From positions 62,001 through 126,000 of the forward strand of contig NZ_FWZX01000014.1 in assembly GCF_900177295.1 (NCBI RefSeq): a DNA stretch of 64,000 nt, given 5' to 3'. The notes beneath the pieces were generated by a model. The model saw only the letters and a program-made list of their open reading frames with translations. It did no database searches and had not been told where the DNA came from. A program made the position numbers and the translations under genes. Each line of letters starts with the position of its first letter. Within the stretch, counting starts at the first letter, position 1. The DNA comes from Tistlia consotensis USBA 355 (lineage in GTDB: Bacteria; Pseudomonadota; Alphaproteobacteria; Kiloniellales; DSM-21159). Shown here one piece after another: positions 1 through 9,438 of this stretch.

Positions 1-1949
1 CGCTGCCGCCCCTGACCGATGCCACCGGCAGCGCCGCCTACGACCTCAAGGGCCTCGACTTCACGGTCGAGCAGGCGCAGCGCGACGACATCAAGATCAG
101 CAACGGCGGCATCTCGATCTTCGGCCTCGAAGGCCACGACCACCGCATCTCGATCGTCTTCGACGCCGACGGGCCGCTCAAGCAGGCCCTGACCCTGCTC
201 GCCCACCCGCGGCTCGACCTGCTGGGCAATCTCGGCATCGACCCGGCGGCGGCCAGCGGCACCTTCCACGACAAGGTGAGCTTCGCCTTCCCGCTGGTCG
301 CCGACCTGACCTTCGAGCAGATCCAGGTCGGCGTCGAAGGCAAGGTCGCCGACGCCGGCCTGAAGGGCGGCGTCGCGGGCTACGATCTCGACAAGGGCCA
401 GTTCGATCTCAAGCTCGACGGCAAGGGCCTGAAGGCGACCGGAACGGCGACGCTCGCCGGCATCCCGCTGAAGAGCGTCACCTGGAGCGAGAGCTTCGAG
501 GCGGTCAAGACGCCGACCCGGGTGACCGCCGCGGCGCCGGCGGTCCAGGTCTCGCAGCTCACCGCCTTCGGCCTCGACGCCGGCGATTTCGCCCGGGGCG
601 CGCTGTCGCTGAAGCTCGACATCGCCGCCGACCACCACGGCAGCTCGCGCATCGGCCTGTCGGCGAACCTGCAGCAGGTGAGCGCCCGGATCCCGACCCT
701 CGACTGGGAGAAGCCCTCCGGCAAGCCCGGCACGCTGTCGGCGGTCATGAGCATCGACAAGGGCAGCCTGACCCGGATCGCCGACCTGGCGGTCGACCTG
801 GGCGACGACCGGGCGCACGGCGAGATCGGCTTCGCCAAGGGCGGCGGGATCGCCCGCATCGCCTTCGACCAGCTCGCCGTGGCGCACAACAGCGTGACCG
901 GCCTGGTGGTGACGCCGCTGGACGGCGGCGGCTACGCCGTCTCCGTGCAGACCGGCACGCTCGACCTGGCGCCGCTGCTCGGCACGCGCCCCGAGGACCA
1001 GACGCCGGAGGCCAAGGCCGCCGCTGCTGCCGCGGCGGCGAGCCAGCGCAAGTCGGGCCCGCCCTATCTGCCGCTCAAGCTCGACGCGCCCTCGCTGTCG
1101 CGCGTGCGGCTCGCCGAGGGCCGCTCGCTCGAGGCGGTCAGCCTGCAGCTGGTGCGCGACCGTCGCGGCTGGCAGCTGATCAAGGCCCAGGCGCAGATCC
1201 CGCGCTCGCTGTGGCGCCACAAGAACCGCCAGGTCGCCGAGGACGCCCAGGTCGCCGAGAAGTCGATGAGCGTCTTCTACCGGCCCGAGGCCGACGGCAC
1301 CTACCGCTTCGAGCTGTTCGCCGACGACATCGGCGCGACCCTGCGCGCGCTCGGCTGGATCGACTCGATCGAGGGCGGCAAGGGCGAGATCGTCGGCACG
1401 CTGCCGGGGCCGCTGCCGGACTCGCCGCTCAACGGCCGGATCGAGACCAAGGGCTTCCGCGTCGTCAACGCGCCGGCCATGGCCAAGCTGCTGACCGTCG
1501 CCTCGCTGACCGGCATCGGCAACCTGCTGAGCGGCGAGGGCATCGAGTTCGACCGAGCGGTCGGCAAGTTCACCCTGGCCGACGACCGGATCACGACGCC
1601 GCTGTTCCGCGCCTACGGCTCGTCGCTCGGGATCACCGCCAAGGGCCAGATCGACCTGGAAGGCGCCGAGACCGACGTCTCGGGAACCCTGGTGCCGGCC
1701 TATTCGGTCAACCGGATCCTCGGCGAGATCCCGATCCTCGGCAAGCTGCTGACCGGCGGCGAGGGCGAGGGCATCCTCGGCGTCACCTACCGGGTCAGCG
1801 GCCGGATCGACGATCCCGACGTCAGCGTCAACCCGCTGTCGATCCTGGCGCCGGGCTTCCTGCGCGGCCTGTTCAGCGTGCCGAAGCCGGGCGGCGGCCA
1901 GGCCGACGAGCTGGACGACGTCTTCCCGTCGGGCGAGATCGGCCGCTGA
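1..1949 (+). CDS. AsmA/YhdP-like envelope protein, C-terminal part (5' end outside window)
   Basis: The reading frame is already open at base 3 and runs 648 codons to a TGA, so the start lies left of the window. The product alternates short beta strands with glycine turns, as in the AsmA/DUF3971 repeat proteins that bridge the periplasm and are linked to phospholipid transport and outer-membrane homeostasis. The last 200 residues match the AsmA_2 C-terminal pattern by eye: NRILGEIPILGKLLTGG, then a YRVSGRIDDP segment and VNPLSILAPGFLRGLF. An alanine-rich linker lies near bases 1010-1050. Converges on the porin, with a shared hairpin between them. Family call is firm; the transported lipid cannot be read. 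Confidence 0.85.
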   Translation, partial: LPPLTDATGSAAYDLKGLDFTVEQAQRDDIKISNGGISIFGLEGHDHRISIVFDADGPLKQALTLLAHPRLDLLGNLGIDPAAASGTFHDKVSFAFPLVADLTFEQIQVGVEGKVADAGLKGGVAGYDLDKGQFDLKLDGKGLKATGTATLAGIPLKSVTWSESFEAVKTPTRVTAAAPAVQVSQLTAFGLDAGDFARGALSLKLDIAADHHGSSRIGLSANLQQVSARIPTLDWEKPSGKPGTLSAVMSIDKGSLTRIADLAVDLGDDRAHGEIGFAKGGGIARIAFDQLAVAHNSVTGLVVTPLDGGGYAVSVQTGTLDLAPLLGTRPEDQTPEAKAAAAAAAASQRKSGPPYLPLKLDAPSLSRVRLAEGRSLEAVSLQLVRDRRGWQLIKAQAQIPRSLWRHKNRQVAEDAQVAEKSMSVFYRPEADGTYRFELFADDIGATLRALGWIDSIEGGKGEIVGTLPGPLPDSPLNGRIETKGFRVVNAPAMAKLLTVASLTGIGNLLSGEGIEFDRAVGKFTLADDRITTPLFRAYGSSLGITAKGQIDLEGAETDVSGTLVPAYSVNRILGEIPILGKLLTGGEGEGILGVTYRVSGRIDDPDVSVNPLSILAPGFLRGLFSVPKPGGGQADELDDVFPSGEIGR

Positions 1950-1971
1950 GTCCGCCGCGGCCCAAAGAAGA

Positions 1972-2007
1972 CGCCCTGCCCGGCCACTCGCGCGGCCAGG
2001 CAGGGCG
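1972..2007 (-). terminator. Rho-independent terminator of the porin gene
   Basis: Inverted repeat with arms of 9 bp and 4 bp separated by one mismatch (CGCCCTGCC, GGCC) around an 8-nt loop. Read leftward it is followed by TCTTCTTT, the expected T-rich tail; there is no such tail rightward. It lies 20 bp beyond the porin stop codon. Confidence 0.8.
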
Positions 2008-2027
2008 AAGCAGGACGACAGGGTAGT

Positions 2028-3119
2028 CTAGAACTTCAGCTTGACGCCGCTGACCACGGCCCAGGTCTTGGCGTTCGAGCCGGTGTCGGCGTTGAGATCC
2101 TGGTAGGAAATGGATCCGACCATCGTCACGCCCGGGCCGAGGGCGTAGCTGGCCGCGCCCTCGTAGGCCTTGTAGGTGCTGTCCCCGGCCGCGGCCGTGG
2201 CCTGGGCCTGGCCGTTGAGATAGGTGACGGAGACGCCCCAGGGACCGGTCTCGTAGGACAGGCCGACGTCGAAGGAACGGCCGGTGTCGGCGCCCATGTC
2301 GCTGGTGTGGGCATAGGAGCCGCCGAGCGTGAAGCCGGCGTAGCCCAGGTTGGTGCCGAACGAATAGAGGCTCGGGTCGGTGCCGGCGGACGACTGGTCG
2401 TTGGCCCAGTCGTAGCGGCCCGACACGGCGACGTCGATGCCGTTGAACGAGTTGACGAAGTTGCCGCCGAGCGAGAAGCCGTTGCGGTAGGAGACGGTCG
2501 CCTTGTCGACCTGCGAGTTCGAATCCTGCTGCGGATCCGGCAGGAAGGACGCGCCGAACTGGAAGCCCGAGAAGCGCGGCGTGAAGTAGGTGATCTTGGT
2601 CGAGTCGTTGTTGCGGTCGAGCTCGAGGTAGGTCGACCCCAGCGGTCCCCGGAAGAAGCCGGCGCCGGCGAAGCTGCCGCCCTGCGGCAGGTAGCCGGTC
2701 AGGGTGCCGGAGGAGTTGACGCCCTGGCCGACATCGGGGGCGGCGTAGGTCATCAGGTAGCCGGCCGAGTTCTCGGAGCCGATGTTGAAGCGGCCGAACG
2801 AGCCCTCGACGTACATGTAGGACTCGTCGATCTGGTCGGCGGTGTTGGTGTTGCCCTCGAGCTGGATGTTCACGCCGAACTTGAGGCCGTTGTCGAGGGT
2901 CGTCGAACCGACGAACCAGACTTCGGAGTTCGACTTGACGTCGAAGCCGTTGAAGGCGTCGCTGCTCGAGCCGACGTTGGTGCTGCTGTGGGCGTAGCCG
3001 AACCACTGCTGCATGTAGCCGCCGAGGCCCAGCTTGATCTGGGCGTGCGACGGTGTCGCGATGCCGATGCTCACGACGCCGGCCGCCAGGGCGGTGCCGT
3101 GAAGAAGAACCTTCCTCAT
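2028..3119 (-). CDS. Outer-membrane porin (general diffusion, alphaproteobacterial type)
   Basis: A 363-residue beta-barrel porin expected to form passive channels for small hydrophilic solutes in the outer membrane. Residues 1-26 form a classical signal peptide ending SHA, followed by QIKLGLGGYMQQWFGY, a typical first strand. Alternating hydrophobic/polar strands with many Gly, Tyr and Asn fill the body, and the chain ends in Phe (SGVKLKF), the BAM recognition signature. The start was set at the Met preceding RKVLLHG because AAAGGA lies just upstream and a signal peptide follows; a longer in-frame start would add 22 uncharged-poor residues before the signal. Downstream of tyrS on the same strand but 416 bp away, with its own terminator, so probably monocistronic. 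Confidence 0.88.
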   Translation of the reverse strand: MRKVLLHGTALAAGVVSIGIATPSHAQIKLGLGGYMQQWFGYAHSSTNVGSSSDAFNGFDVKSNSEVWFVGSTTLDNGLKFGVNIQLEGNTNTADQIDESYMYVEGSFGRFNIGSENSAGYLMTYAAPDVGQGVNSSGTLTGYLPQGGSFAGAGFFRGPLGSTYLELDRNNDSTKITYFTPRFSGFQFGASFLPDPQQDSNSQVDKATVSYRNGFSLGGNFVNSFNGIDVAVSGRYDWANDQSSAGTDPSLYSFGTNLGYAGFTLGGSYAHTSDMGADTGRSFDVGLSYETGPWGVSVTYLNGQAQATAAAGDSTYKAYEGAASYALGPGVTMVGSISYQDLNADTGSNAKTWAVVSGVKLKF

Positions 3120-3535
3120 CTGCAAGTCCTTTCGTTGTCGCCCGTCGCCGACTGGGCTCCCCCAGGCTCGCCTTCCGGTCCGCAAGCGAGCCCACGGCTT
3201 CGGTACAAGTGTCCCTGTCCGGGCCCTGGGGGGTGCCCGGTTGCTTCGGGATCTGGTGACGAATTTTTGCCGGTCGCGAGTATTCGTCGCAGTCGACTTA
3301 TCTTCGACGAGGAGATTGTCGCTCAGACTTGTGTGTCTGAATCCTTACAGTTCTGTATGGAGCGATTTGTCGCAACGGCGCGGTTCGAATACTACGAATC
3401 GCCGGCGGACCGGGGGCGGGCAGGGCGACGCAGCGACGGCGCGAGACGCCGCCCACGGCCGGGCCCTCGGTGTCTTGGCCGCCGTCGCCGTCGGGGGATG
3501 GGGAAGGATGGCGCCGCCGTGCGGCGGAGCGGACG
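3120..3535. other. Intergenic region upstream of the porin
   Basis: No coding potential seen. The half nearest the porin is clearly less GC-rich than the surroundings and should hold the leftward porin promoter, but I could not fix a convincing -35/-10 pair. A GC-rich CCGCCG/CGGCGG hairpin near 3510-3530, just past the tyrS stop, could end tyrS transcription. Confidence 0.5.
3380..3402. promoter_or_regulatory. Inverted repeat, possible operator upstream of the porin
   Basis: Arms GCGGTTCG and CGAATCGC (7 of 8 complementary) are separated by AATACTA. It lies about 260 bp upstream of the porin start in an AT-richer stretch. The binding protein is unknown. Confidence 0.3.
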
Positions 3536-4798
3536 CTACCCGGCGCGCACCAGGGCGTGGCGCTTGCGCCCGGCCGACAGCTTGACGACGCCCTCGGCGC
3601 CCAGGTCGTCGAGCGAGACGCGCAGGTCCTCGGCCTCGATGCGGGCGTCGTTGAGGCGCGCGCCGCCGCCCTTGATCAGCCGCCGGGCCTCGCCGTTGGA
3701 GGCGGCGAGGCCCGCCTCGCGGAACAGCTCGTAGGCCGGCAGGCCGGCCGCGAGCCGGGCCCGCTCCACGGTGACGGTCGGCAGGCCCTCGTCGAGGCCG
3801 CCTTCCTCGAAGGTGCGGCGCGCGGTCTCGGCCGCCGCCTCGGCGGCGGCGCGGCCGCGGCACAGCGCGGTCGCCTCGTTGGCCAGGACCTTCTTGGCCT
3901 CGTTGATCTCGCTGCCGCCGAGCGCCTCGAGGCGGGCGACCTCGTCGAGCGGCAGCTCGGTGAAGAGCTTGAGGAAGCGGCCGACGTCGGCGTCCTCGGT
4001 GTTGCGCCAGTACTGCCAGTACTCGAAGTCGCCGAGCCGCTCCGGGCTGAGCCAGACCGCGCCGGCGGCGGTCTTGCCCATCTTCTGGCCCGAGGCGGTG
4101 GTCAGCAGCGGGCAGGTCAGGCCGAACAGCTCGCGGCCCTCGACGCGCCGCGCCAGCTCGATGCCGTTGACGATGTTGCCCCACTGGTCGGAGCCGCCCA
4201 TCTGCAGACGGCAGCCGTGGCGCCGGCTCAGCTCCAGGAAGTCGTACGCCTGGAGGATCATGTAGTTGAACTCGAGGAAGGTCAGCGGCTGCTCGCGCTC
4301 CAGCCGCAGCTTCACCGAATCGAAGGTCAGCATGCGGTTGATCGTGAAGTGCCGGCCGATGTCGCGCAGCAGGGGGATGTAGGCCAGCGCGTCGAGCCAG
4401 TCCGCGTTGTTGGCCATCATCGCCGTGGCCCCGCCCTGGCTCGCCGGGCCGAACTCCAGGAAGTTCGCGAAGATCGCGCCGATCTTGTCGATGTTCGACT
4501 GGATCTCGGCCTCGCTCAGCAGCTTGCGCGACTCGTCCTTGCCCGAGGGGTCGCCGACCTTGGTCGTGCCGCCGCCCATCAGCGCGATCGGCGTGCCGCC
4601 GGTCTTCTGCAGCCAGCGCAGCATCATGATCGAGATCAGGCTGCCGACGTGCAGCGAGTCCGCCGTCGCGTCGTAGCCGACGTAGGCGACCAGCTCGCCG
4701 CTCTTCGCCAGGGCGTCGAGGCCCTCGGGATCGGTCGCCTGGTGCACGAAGCCGCGCTCGGTCAGCACGCGCAGGAAGTCGGATTTCAGGCTGGTCAT
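3536..4798 (-). CDS. tyrS: Tyrosyl-tRNA synthetase
   Basis: Charges tRNA-Tyr with tyrosine in the cytosol. The 420-residue product has the class Ic Rossmann core with the HIGH-like motif HVGS (residues 50-53), the tyrosine-binding [10 protein letters not shown] segment, the signature MGGSDQWGN near residue 200, and the KMSKS-equivalent KMGKT at 239-243. A C-terminal S4-type RNA-binding segment ([14 protein letters not shown]) closes the protein. Length fits the bacterial TyrS family. The start is the Met before TSLKSDFLR; an upstream in-frame Met would add 15 basic residues not expected in the family. Divergent from anmK with 86 bp between starts, a pairing common in alphaproteobacteria. Confidence 0.96.
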   Translation of the reverse strand: MTSLKSDFLRVLTERGFVHQATDPEGLDALAKSGELVAYVGYDATADSLHVGSLISIMMLRWLQKTGGTPIALMGGGTTKVGDPSGKDESRKLLSEAEIQSNIDKIGAIFANFLEFGPASQGGATAMMANNADWLDALAYIPLLRDIGRHFTINRMLTFDSVKLRLEREQPLTFLEFNYMILQAYDFLELSRRHGCRLQMGGSDQWGNIVNGIELARRVEGRELFGLTCPLLTTASGQKMGKTAAGAVWLSPERLGDFEYWQYWRNTEDADVGRFLKLFTELPLDEVARLEALGGSEINEAKKVLANEATALCRGRAAAEAAAETARRTFEEGGLDEGLPTVTVERARLAAGLPAYELFREAGLAASNGEARRLIKGGGARLNDARIEAEDLRVSLDDLGAEGVVKLSAGRKRHALVRAG

Positions 4799-4884
4799 CG
4801 CTCGGGACACTGTTCGCTTGCGGGCGGGCGCGTCGCTTACCACACTCCCCGGAGGTCAACAACGCGAAGGGGTGGGCGGAGACC

Positions 4885-5973
4885 ATGGTGCTGGCGGTCG
4901 GACTGATGAGCGGCACCTCGCTCGACGGCATCGATGCGGCGCTGATCGAGACCGACGGCCTCACGCGCGTCGAGCCTCAGGCCTTCCTCAGCGAGGCCTA
5001 CGACGAGGCCTTCCGGCCGCGCCTCCGCGGGCTGCTCGGCGGCAAGGCCGCGGCGGCCGAGGTCGCCGCCGTCGAGGCCGAGCTGACCGACCGCCATGCG
5101 GTGCTGGTGCGCCGGCTCCTCGCCGCGGCCGGCCGCCGGCCGTCCGAGATCGCCGTGGTCGGCTTCCACGGCCAGACCATCCTGCACGAGCCGGAGCGGC
5201 GCCGGACCTGGCAGATCGGCGACGGCCAGCGGCTCGCCGAGCAGCTCGGCATCGAGGTCGTCGCCGACTTCCGCTCGGCCGACGTCGCGGCCGGCGGCGA
5301 GGGCGCGCCCTTTGCGCCGCTCTACCACGCGGCGCGCGCGACCGGGCTGGAGCGGCCGCTGGCGGTGCTCAACCTCGGCGGCGTCGGCAACGTGACCTGG
5401 ATCGGAGCGGCCGGCGGGCAGGACCTGCTGGCCTTCGACACCGGCCCGGCCAACGCGCTGATCGACGACTGGGTGGCGCGGCGGGCCGGTCTGTCCTGCG
5501 ACCTGGACGGGCGGCTCGCTGCCGCCGGCACCGTCGAGCGCGGCATCCTGGTGCGGCTGCTCGACCATCCCTACTTCGGCCGCCGGCCGCCGAAGTCGCT
5601 GGACCGCGACGCCTGGGACGTCTCGCTGCTGGAGGGCCTCTCGACCGAGGACGGGGCGGCGACCCTGACCGCCTTCACGGCCGCTTCGGTCGCGGCCGCC
5701 CTGCCGCTGCTGCCCGAGGCGCCGCGGCGCTGGCTGGTGACCGGCGGCGGCCGGCGCAACCCGGTGCTGCTGCAGGCCCTGCGCGATGCGCTCGGCGCCA
5801 TCGTCGAGCCGGTCGAGGCGGCCGGCTGGAACGGCGATGCCGTGGAGGCGGAGGCCTTCGCCTATCTCGCGGTGCGCAGCCTCGAGGGCCTGCCGCTGTC
5901 CCTGCCCGGCACGACCGGCGTGCCGGCGCCGCAGACCGGCGGCCGCCGCTTCCGGCCGCGCCGCGCAGCGTGA
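4885..5973 (+). CDS. anmK: Anhydro-N-acetylmuramic acid kinase
   Basis: Phosphorylates and opens 1,6-anhydro-MurNAc released by lytic transglycosylases, giving MurNAc-6-phosphate for peptidoglycan recycling. The 362-residue protein starts with the family phosphate-binding motif GLMSGTSLDGIDAAL and contains NLGGVGNVTW and FDTGPANALID (sugar and ATP sites of the ASKHA fold) and a VTGGGRRNP segment near residue 288. Length is as expected (about 365-370). No MurQ etherase is seen nearby. The 3' end is followed by a long perfect inverted repeat. Confidence 0.95.
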   Translation: MVLAVGLMSGTSLDGIDAALIETDGLTRVEPQAFLSEAYDEAFRPRLRGLLGGKAAAAEVAAVEAELTDRHAVLVRRLLAAAGRRPSEIAVVGFHGQTILHEPERRRTWQIGDGQRLAEQLGIEVVADFRSADVAAGGEGAPFAPLYHAARATGLERPLAVLNLGGVGNVTWIGAAGGQDLLAFDTGPANALIDDWVARRAGLSCDLDGRLAAAGTVERGILVRLLDHPYFGRRPPKSLDRDAWDVSLLEGLSTEDGAATLTAFTAASVAAALPLLPEAPRRWLVTGGGRRNPVLLQALRDALGAIVEPVEAAGWNGDAVEAEAFAYLAVRSLEGLPLSLPGTTGVPAPQTGGRRFRPRRAA

Positions 5974-6001
5974 CAGAGGGAGCCGCGAGCGTCGGTGCTC
6001 C

Positions 6002-6085
6002 CACGCCCCTCGACAGGCTCGGGACGAAGCAAGCGCCGAGGCTAGCTCCGATGGTCGCTTCGTCCCGAGCCTGTCGAGGGGCGTG
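6002..6085. repeat. 29-bp perfect inverted repeat between convergent genes
   Basis: Arms 6002-6030 and 6057-6085 are exactly complementary over 29 bases, around a 26-nt loop. The core reads CTCGACAGGCTCGGGACGAA. It sits between anmK and the convergent hydrolase gene and can form a very stable stem on either transcript. Similar CGACAGGCTC-type palindromes are, as I recall, dispersed in several GC-rich bacterial genomes, so this may be one member of a dispersed family serving as a bidirectional terminator or mRNA stabiliser. No U-tract follows either arm. Confidence 0.85.
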
Positions 6086-6138
6086 CCGTCACCGGACTCG
6101 ATGCCGATCCAGGAAAAACACCTTGTCCCGGACGTCGC

Positions 6139-6801
6139 CTACTGCGCGGCCGCTTCGGCCGGCGTGGCGACCGCCTTGCGGACGTAGTCCTCGACCATGC
6201 CGATCATCTCGTCGAGGTGCTCGGCGTAGAAGTGGTTGGCATCGGGGATCACGCGGTAGTCGATCACGATGTCGCGCTGGTGCTGCAGCTTGTCGACCAG
6301 CTTCTTGACCGAGGGCTCCGGCGCCAGCTCGTCCTTGCCGCCGTGGATCACGAGGCCGGACGAGGGGCAGGGCGCCAGGAACGAGAAGTCGAAGAGGTTG
6401 GCCGGCGGCGAGATCGAGATGAAGCCGGCGATCTCCGGCCGGCGCATCAGCAGCTGCATGCCGATCCAGGCGCCGAACGAGAAGCCGGCGATCCAGCAGG
6501 CCGAGGCGTTCGGGTTGGTGGCCTGCAGCCAGTCGAGCGCCGAGGCGGCGTCGCTGAGCTCGCCTTCGCCGCGATCGTAGGTGCCCTGGCTGCGCCCGAC
6601 CCCCCGGAAGTTGAAGCGCAACACCGAGAAGCCCTGGCGGCTGAAGGCCTGGAACAGCTGGTAGACGACCTTGTTGTTCATCGTGCCGCCGTGCTGCGGA
6701 TGGGGATGCAGCACCAGCGCGATCGGTGCGTCCTTCACCGGATTGTGCTGGTAACGACCTTCCAACCGGCCCTCAGGGCCGTTGATGATCACCTCGGGCA
6801 T
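6139..6801 (-). CDS. Alpha/beta hydrolase (COG2945-like)
   Basis: A 220-residue serine hydrolase of unknown substrate. It opens with VIINGPEGRLEGRYQ and an oxyanion-region motif LHPHPQHGGTM, and has GFSFGAW as the G-x-S-x-G nucleophile elbow; an Asp (HGGKDELAPE) and a late His (DANHFYAEH) complete the triad. This set is typical of the small COG2945 hydrolases that commonly neighbour cysE in Rhodospirillales. The start at 6801 avoids a 9-residue basic extension whose upstream region has no ribosome site. Transcribed away from cysE, so it shares the 199-bp promoter region. Confidence 0.8.
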   Translation of the reverse strand: MPEVIINGPEGRLEGRYQHNPVKDAPIALVLHPHPQHGGTMNNKVVYQLFQAFSRQGFSVLRFNFRGVGRSQGTYDRGEGELSDAASALDWLQATNPNASACWIAGFSFGAWIGMQLLMRRPEIAGFISISPPANLFDFSFLAPCPSSGLVIHGGKDELAPEPSVKKLVDKLQHQRDIVIDYRVIPDANHFYAEHLDEMIGMVEDYVRKAVATPAEAAAQ

Positions 6802-6877
6802 CAGCTTCGCTTTCGTTCTTGGTTCCATCCCGGGGGCGTTCGGCGCACCGCCGAGGGGGGCGTTCCGGGAAGCGGGT

Positions 6878-6902
6878 AAAGTTGACTGGATTAGTCGGGC
6901 AA
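6878..6902. promoter_or_regulatory. IscR type-1-like binding site upstream of cysE
   Basis: The 25-bp stretch fits the published E. coli IscR type 1 consensus at its conserved parts: GTT before GACT, a 5-nt centre GGATT with one mismatch, AGTC, then GGG. Only the outer ATA/TAT triplets diverge. It covers the -35 hexamer of the cysE promoter, a position that fits repression. IscR itself is encoded two genes downstream, so negative feedback by cluster-loaded IscR is the natural reading. Confidence 0.6.
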
Positions 6903-6910
6903 CCTATATC
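6882..6910 (+). promoter_or_regulatory. Sigma70-type promoter of the cysE-iscR operon
   Basis: TTGACT (6882-6887) and TATATC (6905-6910) are separated by exactly 17 bp. It lies 90 bp upstream of the cysE start and overlaps the IscR-like box. Confidence 0.6.
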
Positions 6911-7000
6911 CCTAGACCGACCACGGGGTTCCTGTAGGCGCCTGGCTGCCGGGATCGGTGCCGGAGATGCGGCGCGCGAAGATATCGAAAGGACACCTCA

Positions 7001-7759
<759 letters not shown>

Positions 7760-7808
7760 CGTCTCCGGCCGGGCCGGCCGGAGCGTCGCGACAGACGGGA
7801 GAGGTCCA

Positions 7809-8288
7809 GTGAAGCTGAGTACCAAGGGGCGCTATGCCGTGATGGCGATGATCGATCTCGCCGAGCACAGCGAGGGAAAGCCCGTCTCCTTGGCCGAGAT
7901 CGCCGATCGCCAGGAGATCTCGCTGTCCTACCTCGAGCAGCTCTTCGCCAAGCTCAGGCGCGGCGACCTCGTCAAGTCGGTGCGCGGGCCCGGTGGCGGC
8001 TACCTGCTGGCCCGCGAGGCGGCCGAGACGCACATCTCCGACATCATCCTGGCGGTCGACGAGCCGATCCGCGCGACCCGCTGCACGCCCGGCCAGCCCT
8101 ACGGCTGCCGCGGCAACCGCAGCCGCTGCGCGACCCACGACCTCTGGGAGGAGCTGGGCAACCAGATCTACCTCTATCTCAGCTCGGTCAGCGTCGCCGA
8201 CGTCGTCGGCAAGCGCATCCTCGGCACCAGCGGCGTCATCTTCGCCGACGAAGAGGCGACCCTGCCGAAGCCGGTCGCCGCCGAATAG
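7809..8288 (+). CDS. iscR: Rrf2-family Fe-S cluster regulator IscR
   Basis: A 159-residue winged-helix repressor that senses Fe-S status. It opens with the hallmark MKLSTKGRYAVMAMIDLA, followed by the recognition region (ISLSYLEQLFAKLRRGDLV) and the wing SVRGPGGGYLLAR. The cluster-ligand region keeps three cysteines, C92, C100 and C107, plus H110 in CATHDLW; E. coli IscR has C92, C98, C104 and H107, so the spacing here is slightly longer but the ligand set is complete. It lies 49 bp after cysE and 19 bp before the first desulfurase. A matching box lies in the operon promoter, pointing to autoregulation. Confidence 0.9.
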   Translation: MKLSTKGRYAVMAMIDLAEHSEGKPVSLAEIADRQEISLSYLEQLFAKLRRGDLVKSVRGPGGGYLLAREAAETHISDIILAVDEPIRATRCTPGQPYGCRGNRSRCATHDLWEELGNQIYLYLSSVSVADVVGKRILGTSGVIFADEEATLPKPVAAE

Positions 8289-8307
8289 CCGCCCGACGAG
8301 CCGCCCG

Positions 8308-9438
8308 GTGGCCGAGCCCGTATACCTCGACTACAACGCGACCGCGCCGGTCCGTCCGGCGGTGATCGAGGCCGTCGCCGAGACGCTCGGCCGGGTCGGC
8401 AACGCCTCGTCGCTGCACGGCTTCGGCCGCGACGCCCGGGCCGCCGTCGAGCGGGCGCGGGCGCAGGTCGCCGGACTGGTCGGCGCCGCCCCGGAAGAGG
8501 TCTTCTTCACCGCCAGCGGTACCGAGGCCGACAACTGGGCACTGGCCGGCTTCGGCCGTTCGCGCCGCCTGGTCTCGGCCGGCGAGCACCCGGCGGTGCT
8601 GGCCGCGGCACCGGAGGCCGGGATCATCCCGCTGACCGGCGGCGGCCTGGTCGATCTCGAGGCGCTGGAACGCCTGCTCGACGCCTCGGACGAGCCGGCG
8701 CTGGTCTCGGTGCAGGCCGCCAACAATGAGACCGGCGCCGTGCAGCCGCTGGCCGAGGTCGCCGAGCTGGCGCGCCGCCGCGGCGCGCTGCTGCACAGCG
8801 ACGCCGTGCAGGCCGCCGGCAAGCTGCCGCTCGACCGCGCCGCCCTCGGCCTCGACCTGGTCAGCCTCTCGGCGCACAAGCTGGGCGGCCCGCAGGGCGT
8901 CGGCGCGCTGGTCGTGCGCGGCGGCCTCGAGCCGGCTCCGCTGCTGCGCGGCGGCGGCCAGGAGCGGCGGCGCCGCGCCGGCACCGAGAACGTCGCCGGC
9001 ATCGTCGGCTTCGGCCTCGCCGCCGAGCTGGCCGCGGCGGAACTGGCCGAGACGGCGCACCGGGCGGCCTGGCGGGACGGCTTCGAGGCGGCGCTGGCCG
9101 AGCGGCTGCCGGAGGCCGTGGTCTTCGCGGCCGGGGCGCCGCGGCTGCCCAATACGAGCTGCTTCGCGCTGCCGGGCCGGCGCGCCGAGACCCTGCTGAT
9201 CGGCCTCGACCTCGCCGGCGTCGCCCTGTCCTCGGGCTCGGCCTGCTCGTCCGGCAAGGTCGTGCCGTCGCACGTGCTGGCCGCCATGGGCGTGCCGGCC
9301 GGGCTGGTCGCGGGCGCGCTGCGGCTGTCGTTCGGCTGGGCCAGCCGGCGCAGGGATCTCGACCGCTGCCTGGAGGCGCTCGTCGCCCGGGCCGGGCCCC
9401 GAGAGAACGACCGGCAGAAGGAGCGGGCCCTGGCATGA
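8308..9438 (+). CDS. Cysteine desulfurase, NifS/IscS-like (first copy)
   Basis: PLP enzyme of aminotransferase class V that takes sulfur from cysteine. The 376-residue product begins at GTG (VAEPVYLDYNATAPVRP); no ATG lies in frame near the conserved YLDYNATAP start. It shows the cofactor site SASGTEADN-like TASGTEADNWAL, the Schiff-base lysine K191 in SAHKLGGPQG, and the sulfur-accepting C313 in SSGSACSSGK. It is more divergent than the next gene (RRLVSAGEHPAVLAA) and may have a distinct acceptor. Its stop overlaps the next start by ATGA, so the two desulfurases are translationally coupled. Confidence 0.9.
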   Translation: MAEPVYLDYNATAPVRPAVIEAVAETLGRVGNASSLHGFGRDARAAVERARAQVAGLVGAAPEEVFFTASGTEADNWALAGFGRSRRLVSAGEHPAVLAAAPEAGIIPLTGGGLVDLEALERLLDASDEPALVSVQAANNETGAVQPLAEVAELARRRGALLHSDAVQAAGKLPLDRAALGLDLVSLSAHKLGGPQGVGALVVRGGLEPAPLLRGGGQERRRRAGTENVAGIVGFGLAAELAAAELAETAHRAAWRDGFEAALAERLPEAVVFAAGAPRLPNTSCFALPGRRAETLLIGLDLAGVALSSGSACSSGKVVPSHVLAAMGVPAGLVAGALRLSFGWASRRRDLDRCLEALVARAGPRENDRQKERALA

